Assembly: GCA_938030845.1 (NCBI GenBank)
Contig: CALHIC010000341.1
Span: 1 to 9,368, forward strand
DNA: 9,368 nt
Origin: an uncultured Oribacterium sp.
GTDB taxonomy: Bacteria > Bacillota > Clostridia > Lachnospirales > Lachnospiraceae
Reading direction: 5' to 3'
Shown: in pieces, positions 5,119 through 9,368 of the stretch
Position numbering within the stretch: position 1 is the stretch's first letter
How the letters are laid out: each line of letters opens with the position of its first letter
The notes under the pieces: model-generated
Database searches by the model: none
Seen by the model: only the letters and a program-made list of their open reading frames with translations
Told to the model about the DNA's origin: nothing
Made by a program: the position numbers and the translations under genes

Positions 5119-6306
5119 ATGGCAGACGTCTTATCCCAAAGCCAAATTGATGCGCTTCTGAAATCCATGCAGGACGGACCACCCAAAGAAGAAAAGGTGG
5201 AAGAAAAACCTGCAGAGGTTTTGGAACCGAAGAAAGAAGAAGTGCAGAAGGAAGAAGAAACGTATAGCAAATACGACTTCTACAGTCCGAGAAAGTTCAC
5301 CAAAGATAAAATTCGATTATTGCGGAGTATCTTCGATAACTATGCAAGAATTTTAACCTCTCAGGTGAATGGTATTTTCCGTACCATGACGGACATTACG
5401 GTTTTAGAGTTAAGAGAGACAAGATACTACGAATATGTCAATGCCTTCCATGAAAATGACTGTATGACGATAGTAGACACCTATGTGCAGGACAAGGGAA
5501 AGAGCAATGTGCCTATGATGAGTTATATCTCACCGGGACTTACCCTGACTCTGGTAAGCCACATGCTGGGAGGAAGCGATACTGTCATTAAGACGGAAGA
5601 CGATTATCGTTATACCGATGTGGAGATGGCTCTGTACAAGAGAATCATGGAATACATCGTCCATGCTTTGGGAGACGGTTTCAGCAATTACATTAACGCA
5701 GAGTTTAAGATTGCAAAGATAGAAACCAACCCCTCCATGGTACAGGAAGTCGGATTGGATGAAACCGTAGTGCTGGCAGTGATGAATGTGGATATTTCCG
5801 GTTTAGCCATGGAAAGAATCCGTATTTGTCTTCCAGGAACCCTTCTGGAACATATGTTTAAGATTATTGATAACCGGAAACATCTGGCCAGAGGTTTTGC
5901 TTACGAGAACAACCAAGATACCATTATGGAACATTTGAAGTCTTCTACCTTCCCGATGACAGGACAGCTTGGGGTTGTCAAGCTGGACATCGAAGATCTC
6001 TATCACCTGAAGGTGGGGGATGTCATCGACCTAAACAAGGCGAAGAATTCCGCTGTAAAGCTCTATGTAGGAAGACAGCCCTGGTTTACCGGAAAGATGG
6101 GAGTATATAAGAAAAACATTGCCATTCGGATTGAAGACCGAATCATCCAAAAGGAAGATAAGGCGATGGAAGCGCTTTCCGATGCGGTAGCAAAGGAAGC
6201 GGAAACGGAAGAAATTCCGGAAGAAGAAATTTCACCGATGAATGTGATGGCACAAGACATTCAGGATTTACTGGATCCGGAGCCTTCTCTGGATGATGAG
6301 GAATAA
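5119..6306 (+). CDS. fliM: FliM, flagellar motor switch protein
   Basis: FliM links FliG to the FliN/FliY ring and receives CheY-P. Residues 4-17 (VLSQSQIDALLKSM) are the conserved CheY-P docking motif. A charged Lys/Glu/Pro linker runs to about residue 48. The CheC-like middle domain follows (YDFYSPRKFTKDKIRLLRSIFDNYAR start; MLGGSDT near 148-154; TDVEMALYKRIMEYIV helix). The C-terminal SpoA domain lies near residues 275-340 (TGQLGVVKLDIEDLYHLKVGDVIDL, YVGRQPWFTGKMGVYKKNIAIRI). At 395 residues it is about 60 longer than E. coli and B. subtilis FliM. The excess is in the N-terminal linker and an acidic C-terminal tail that ends VMAQDIQDLLDPEPSLDDEE, faintly like the docking motif. AGAGG at 5107-5111 fixes the ATG. 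cheY follows. Confidence 0.95.
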   Translation: MADVLSQSQIDALLKSMQDGPPKEEKVEEKPAEVLEPKKEEVQKEEETYSKYDFYSPRKFTKDKIRLLRSIFDNYARILTSQVNGIFRTMTDITVLELRETRYYEYVNAFHENDCMTIVDTYVQDKGKSNVPMMSYISPGLTLTLVSHMLGGSDTVIKTEDDYRYTDVEMALYKRIMEYIVHALGDGFSNYINAEFKIAKIETNPSMVQEVGLDETVVLAVMNVDISGLAMERIRICLPGTLLEHMFKIIDNRKHLARGFAYENNQDTIMEHLKSSTFPMTGQLGVVKLDIEDLYHLKVGDVIDLNKAKNSAVKLYVGRQPWFTGKMGVYKKNIAIRIEDRIIQKEDKAMEALSDAVAKEAETEEIPEEEISPMNVMAQDIQDLLDPEPSLDDEE

Positions 6307-6376
6307 ACTGGTCTTAAGGCAGGAAACTGTCATAGAGATATAAAAAAAGCTTAGAATAAGGATAGGAGAAACGAAG

Positions 6377-6745
6377 ATGGCAAAGATTTTGTTAGTAGAT
6401 GATGCAGCGTTCATGCGAATGATGGTGAAGAACTCCCTTACAAAGGGCGGCTTTGCTGATTGCACCTTCGTGGAAGCACAGGATGGCATGGAAGCAGTAA
6501 AGAAGTTTGAAGAAGAGAATCCTGATCTTGTGATTATGGACATTACCATGCCCAACATGGATGGATTGCAGGCTCTGAAGAAGATCAGAGAAGCACATCC
6601 TGATGCGAAGGTTGTAATGTGCACCGCGATGGGACAGGAGAGCATGGTAGTGGATGCAATTAAGTCCGGAGCAAAGGACTTCGTTGTAAAGCCCTTTAAT
6701 GCGGAGAGAATTACCTCCACCGTTAAGAACATCTTGGGCGGCTAA
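6377..6745 (+). CDS. cheY: CheY, chemotaxis response regulator
   Basis: This is a single receiver domain of 122 residues with no output domain. The acidic pocket D8-D9 (ILLVDD), phosphoacceptor D55 (VIMDITMPNMDG), T83 (CTAMGQ) and K105 (VVKPF) are all present. Phosphorylated CheY binds the FliM N-terminus and changes rotation direction or run/tumble bias. The aromatic switch position is F102 rather than Tyr. The start is supported by AGGAG (6364-6368) 8 bases upstream. Its position between fliM and the fliY group, inside a flagellar operon, identifies it as the motor-binding CheY rather than a stray receiver. The CheC-like FliY encoded downstream is a probable phosphatase for it. Confidence 0.95.
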   Translation: MAKILLVDDAAFMRMMVKNSLTKGGFADCTFVEAQDGMEAVKKFEEENPDLVIMDITMPNMDGLQALKKIREAHPDAKVVMCTAMGQESMVVDAIKSGAKDFVVKPFNAERITSTVKNILGG

Positions 6746-6770
6746 AAAAGAGTAGGAGCAGAGGAAGAAA

Positions 6771-7220
6771 ATGTCATTTTTAAATTCATTCGATATTAGT
6801 GCATCAGGGATGAGCGCTCAGAGAGTCAGAATGGACATTGCGGCAGAGAATATTGCCAATGTGGATACCACCAGAACCGAAGCCGGCGGTGCATACAAGA
6901 GAAAAGATGTAGTGCTGGAAAGCTTCGGAGAACGCTCCTTCCAACAGGCCCTTCGAAATGCGCAAAATGGCAAGGGCTTCCGGGGACAGCATGCGGGAGT
7001 TCGTGTTCAGGGTGTCATTACCGACGATCGGGAGATGAAGAGGGTTTATAACCCAAATCATCCTGATGCGGATGCGCAGGGCTATGTAAACTACCCCAAT
7101 GTGGATATTTTGAAGGAGACGGTGGACTCCATGTCTGCCACTCGTTCTTATGAAGCCAATGTTACCGCTTTGAATGCCATGAAAACCATGGCACAAAGAG
7201 CGCTGGACATCGGTAAGTAA
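6771..7220 (+). CDS. flgC: FlgC, flagellar basal-body rod protein
   Basis: FlgC is exported through the flagellar type III gate and forms part of the proximal rod. The N-terminus MSFLNSFDISASGMSAQRVRMD with AENIANVDTTRTEAGGAYKRKDV, and the C-terminal run VYNPNHPDADAQGYVNYPNV, ATRSYEANVTALNAMKTMAQRALDIGK are textbook FlgC. The length of 149 residues is normal. The second and third blocks separate it from FlgB, FlgG and FlgE. It starts at ATG 6771 with purine-rich sites AGGAG (6754-6758) and GAGGAAG (6761-6767). The location is odd: flgC usually sits in flgB-flgC-fliE near the operon start, but here it lies between cheY and fliY. The gene looks intact and its codon use resembles its neighbours, so it may be the only copy (moved) or a second copy. 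Confidence 0.94.
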   Translation: MSFLNSFDISASGMSAQRVRMDIAAENIANVDTTRTEAGGAYKRKDVVLESFGERSFQQALRNAQNGKGFRGQHAGVRVQGVITDDREMKRVYNPNHPDADAQGYVNYPNVDILKETVDSMSATRSYEANVTALNAMKTMAQRALDIGK

Positions 7221-7253
7221 GAAGGGGCGATAGGAACAGGAAACTGAGAATTA

Positions 7254-7259
7254 AAGGAG
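7254..7259 (+). promoter_or_regulatory. fliY ribosome binding site
   Basis: AAGGAG lies 8 bases before ATG 7268. The surrounding string AAGGAGTAAGTT (7254-7265) also occurs at 1578-1589, before the putative flgE leader ORF. Confidence 0.8.
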
Positions 7260-7267
7260 TAAGTTAG

Positions 7268-8674
7268 ATGGGTGCGAATAGCTTCAATGAAATGGAAATC
7301 GATGCCATAGGCGAGATTATGAATATCAGCCTTGGGGCGTCAGCAACGGCAATATCCACTCTTCTTGGCACTAAAGTTAATATTACTACTCCTGTTGTGC
7401 AGGTGAAAAACAAAGAAAACTTTGAGTTTCGGGAATTAGAGCCGGCAATAGGAGTTGAAATTGCATACGTTCAAGGAATTGATGGCAGAAACATCATGAT
7501 GTTTTCCCGGAACGACGTTCGTATCATCGTTTCCATGATGATGGGTTCGGAGATTCCGGAAGATGAATTCGTCATGGACGAAATCAACGCCAGTGCGATT
7601 CGTGAGGCAATGAACCAGATGATGGGAGCTTCGGCTACCGCTCTTTCTGAGTTCCTGGGAACAACCGTAGATATTTCTACCCCCATTTCTTACGAAATCA
7701 CAGACGGCGCTGCATTTAAAGACAAGTATTTCGAAGGGAATGAAGAGAATGTTGTTATCCGCTTCACCCTGGAAATCGAAGATAACTTAAAGAGTGAATT
7801 CTTAAATATCATGTCTGTGGATCTGGTAAAGAAGCTTTTGAAGCCCTTTACCGCCCAGTTTGGTATGGGAGAAGAGGAAGATGATGAGGTGGTTGCCAGT
7901 AGTGAGGAAGCTGTATCGCCTCAAGTAGAAGAGCCTGCAGCGGAAGCACCGGCTGCAGAAGCGCCTGCGGCAGAGGAAGCTCCGATGCCTGCAAAGTCCG
8001 GTCCTATCGACCAGGCAACGGCGGATGCTTTACTGGCCAGCTTATTGGCAGAGCAAAACGGAGAGGGCGCCTCTGAAACGGCAGCCGCTCCTGCAGCAGA
8101 GCCTGCAGCTGCTCCGGAACCGGTAGCGGCAGCACCTGCACCGGTTGCAGAACCGGCAGCTCCTGCACCACAGCCTGCAGTAGCTCCCCAGATGGCAGCA
8201 CCCCAGATGATGGCTATGCCTCAGGGCGTGGCTTATCAGGATCCTCTTACCTTGCAGCTCTTAAACCAGATGCAACAGTCTCAGACCCAGATGCTGGAAT
8301 TGATTCGGGATATTCAGACAGCGAAGAATAAAGACACTAGACCTTCCGAGCCGTCTCTGATTAAACCCTTGAATTCCAGAGAATTTGAGAATGAAGGTGG
8401 AAGTGGGGGAGAAAATCCCGACAACAGAGAAATGCTGATGAAGGTACCTTTAGAGATTTCCGTAGAAATCGGAAGGACCAGAAAGCTGGTAAAGGATATC
8501 TTAGACTTTACCCAGGGTTCTCTGGTGGTTCTGGACAAGATGGCAGGAGAGCAGGCAGACCTCTACGTAAACGGAGAGTGCATTGCCAGAGGAGACATCG
8601 TAGTTGTAGAAGAAAACTTCGGTATTCGTATCACCGAGATTTTGAAGAAAGACATTAATCAGGAGAGCCTATAA
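7268..8674 (+). CDS. fliY: FliY, motor switch phosphatase (CheC-like domain, disordered linker, FliN/SpoA domain)
   Basis: FliY replaces FliN in the switch ring of many Firmicutes and dephosphorylates CheY-P at the motor. Residues 6-200 form a CheC-like domain with both active-site motifs complete: D12-E16-N19 with P42, and S109-E113-N116 with P139, matching [D/S]-x3-E-x2-N-x22-P. An acidic then Ala/Pro-rich linker covers about residues 207-320. Inside it, residues 247-260 (IDQATADALLASLL) resemble the FliM-type CheY docking motif that in B. subtilis FliY sits at the N-terminus; the N-terminus here lacks it. A Gln-rich helix near 322-350 leads to a Gly/Glu spacer, then the SpoA/FliN domain at about 388-462 (MLMKVPLEISVEIGRTRKLV, GSLVVLDKMAGEQADLYVNGE). 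At 468 residues it is longer than B. subtilis FliY (378). It overlaps fliO as TAATG. Confidence 0.95.
   Translation: MGANSFNEMEIDAIGEIMNISLGASATAISTLLGTKVNITTPVVQVKNKENFEFRELEPAIGVEIAYVQGIDGRNIMMFSRNDVRIIVSMMMGSEIPEDEFVMDEINASAIREAMNQMMGASATALSEFLGTTVDISTPISYEITDGAAFKDKYFEGNEENVVIRFTLEIEDNLKSEFLNIMSVDLVKKLLKPFTAQFGMGEEEDDEVVASSEEAVSPQVEEPAAEAPAAEAPAAEEAPMPAKSGPIDQATADALLASLLAEQNGEGASETAAAPAAEPAAAPEPVAAAPAPVAEPAAPAPQPAVAPQMAAPQMMAMPQGVAYQDPLTLQLLNQMQQSQTQMLELIRDIQTAKNKDTRPSEPSLIKPLNSREFENEGGSGGENPDNREMLMKVPLEISVEIGRTRKLVKDILDFTQGSLVVLDKMAGEQADLYVNGECIARGDIVVVEENFGIRITEILKKDINQESL
7917..8200 (+). repeat. Ala/Pro/Glu-rich linker-coding repeat in fliY
   Basis: This encodes imperfect units such as PAAEAPAAEAPAAEEAP, then PAAEPAAAPEPVAAAPAP, interrupted by the sequence-complex island at 8000-8055 that holds the docking-like motif. 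Such tracts usually give flexible, extended linkers and vary in length between strains. Confidence 0.7.
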
Positions 8675-9111
8675 TGTTTCAACAGGATATCATCTCCCTT
8701 GTGTCCGGTTTTTTACTCTTCTGTCTCTTCCTTTTAGGAGCTTGGGCTCTACATCGTTTTATCGGAAAGTACGGAAGAATGTTCCAAAAAAGTCGATACA
8801 TGCAAGTGGTTGACCATATACAGGTATCTCAGGACAGACAGCTGTTTATCCTTCGTTTAGAGAAGGAGAACCGCTGTCTCCTTGTGGCGTCAGGACCTGA
8901 AGGAATGAGACTCATTACCGAATTGCAGGAGGACTATGAGGGAGAGAATCCCTTAGGGAACGGAGAAAGCTTTCTTTCCGTATTTCAAAAGGAAGGGGCA
9001 AAGCTTTTACAGAAGAAGCTGCAAGGAAAGAATGAAGTAAAGAATGCCGCCGGCGCATGGAATGGGGAAGAGGAGAAAGCTTCCGCTTCCGATTTGGATA
9101 GTGAGGTATAA
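8674..9111 (+). CDS. fliO: FliO, flagellar export apparatus assembly protein
   Basis: FliO helps assemble the FliP5-FliR core of the type III export gate and is poorly conserved. This 145-residue protein has one membrane helix near residues 7-29 (ISLVSGFLLFCLFLLGAWALH) followed by a basic patch. A small cytoplasmic beta domain follows (MQVVDHIQVSQDRQLFILRL, ENRCLLVASGPEGMRLITEL), the FliO pattern 'v.....L...r.l.lv.v....lLlg....gi.ll'. The rest is a Lys/Glu-rich tail. It starts inside the fliY stop (TAATG) with AGGAGA at 8661-8666 and is followed within 3 bases by fliP, the conserved fliY/N-fliO-fliP order. Position carries much of the weight, because sequence similarity in this family is low. 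Confidence 0.87.
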   Translation: MFQQDIISLVSGFLLFCLFLLGAWALHRFIGKYGRMFQKSRYMQVVDHIQVSQDRQLFILRLEKENRCLLVASGPEGMRLITELQEDYEGENPLGNGESFLSVFQKEGAKLLQKKLQGKNEVKNAAGAWNGEEEKASASDLDSEV

Positions 9112-9113
9112 GG

Positions 9114-9368
9114 ATGAATGAATTATTGTCGGGATTAAATGGCGGTTCCGTTCCTACCCTGGAACTGATCTACTTATTAACCCTTGTGGCATTACTGCCT
9201 TCCATTGTGATTATGATGACTTCCTTTACCAGAATCATCATCATTTTATCCTTTACCAGAAATGCTATGGGTGTTCAGCAAACGCCTCCCAACATGGTTT
9301 TGGCGGGGATTGCTTTCTTTTTGACCCTCTACATCATGAGCCCCACCCTGAATAAAATTAATGCGGAG
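9114..9368 (+). CDS. fliP: FliP, flagellar type III export gate protein (5' part, cut by the window end)
   Basis: An open frame of 85 codons runs from ATG 9114 to the right edge without a stop. The product contains LLPSIVIMMTSFTRIIIILSFTRNAMGVQQTPPNMVL, then FFLTLYIMSPTL, the unmistakable FliP/SctR N-terminal signature. FliP forms the pentameric core of the export pore with FliQ and FliR. Here the N-terminus before the first long hydrophobic segment is only about 17 residues (MNELLSGLNGGSVPTLE), without the longer cleaved signal peptide of the enteric protein. GAGG at 9103-9106 lies 7 bases upstream, inside the end of fliO. fliQ and fliR would be expected beyond the window. Confidence 0.95.
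   Translation, partial: MNELLSGLNGGSVPTLELIYLLTLVALLPSIVIMMTSFTRIIIILSFTRNAMGVQQTPPNMVLAGIAFFLTLYIMSPTLNKINAE

Noticed and set aside
7226..7233. GGCGATAG resembling a sigma-28 -10 before fliY
   Set aside because: Only a 6 of 8 match, and no TAAA-like sequence lies at the 15-base spacing upstream.
6320..7246. CAGGAAACTG present at 6320-6329 and 7237-7246 in two intergenic gaps
   Set aside because: A ten-base match without further flanking similarity or structure is compatible with chance in purine-rich leader sequence.
1..9368. tRNA, rRNA, CRISPR, insertion sequence or phage signs
   Set aside because: Reading through the window shows no cloverleaf-like gaps, spaced direct repeats, transposase-like product or terminal inverted repeats; almost all sequence is flagellar coding DNA and no gap exceeds about 130 bases.

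Overview
The window is an uninterrupted run of plus-strand flagellar and motility genes. The order is fliK (3' part), flgD, flgE, flbD, motA, motB, fliM, cheY, flgC, fliY, fliO, fliP (5' part). The gene set, the CheC-FliN fusion form of FliY, the FlbD protein, strong AAGGAGG-type ribosome binding sites and the moderate GC content point to a motile Firmicute of the Clostridia. A Lachnospiraceae-like anaerobe is my best guess; the genus cannot be read from this sequence.

Layout. Positions 1-1523 hold the hook-length regulator FliK (C-terminal part) and the hook cap scaffold FlgD, which has a long Ala/Thr/Ser/Gly tail. Positions 1524-1652 are the most information-rich non-coding stretch. They hold a sigma-28 (SigD/FliA) promoter, inverted repeats around the -10 element, a hairpin starting at about the predicted +1, and a possible 13-codon leader ORF whose stop runs into the flgE ribosome binding site. 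Positions 1653-3036 hold the hook protein FlgE, a structured spacer and FlbD. Positions 3075-5029 encode the MotA/MotB stator, with motA and motB overlapping as TAATG. A perfect 10-bp hairpin separates motB from fliM, where many related operons carry fliL. Positions 5119-8674 hold switch and chemotaxis genes (fliM, cheY, fliY) with a rod gene, flgC, placed between cheY and fliY. The window ends in the export gate genes fliO and fliP.

How the genes work together. FliO and FliP build the export gate. FlgC forms part of the rod. FlgD caps and assembles FlgE into the hook, and FliK measures it. MotA/MotB supply torque to the FliM/FliY switch, which CheY-P controls; the CheC-like domain of FliY has both phosphatase motifs intact and probably removes the signal. 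Most genes are tightly spaced with good ribosome binding sites, consistent with one long transcript. The internal sigma-28 promoter would boost flgE and the genes downstream late in assembly.

The most unusual points are the layered control region before flgE, a FliM-type CheY-docking-like motif inside the FliY linker, a MotB whose usual GHTD motif reads GHTA, the displaced flgC, and the missing fliL.
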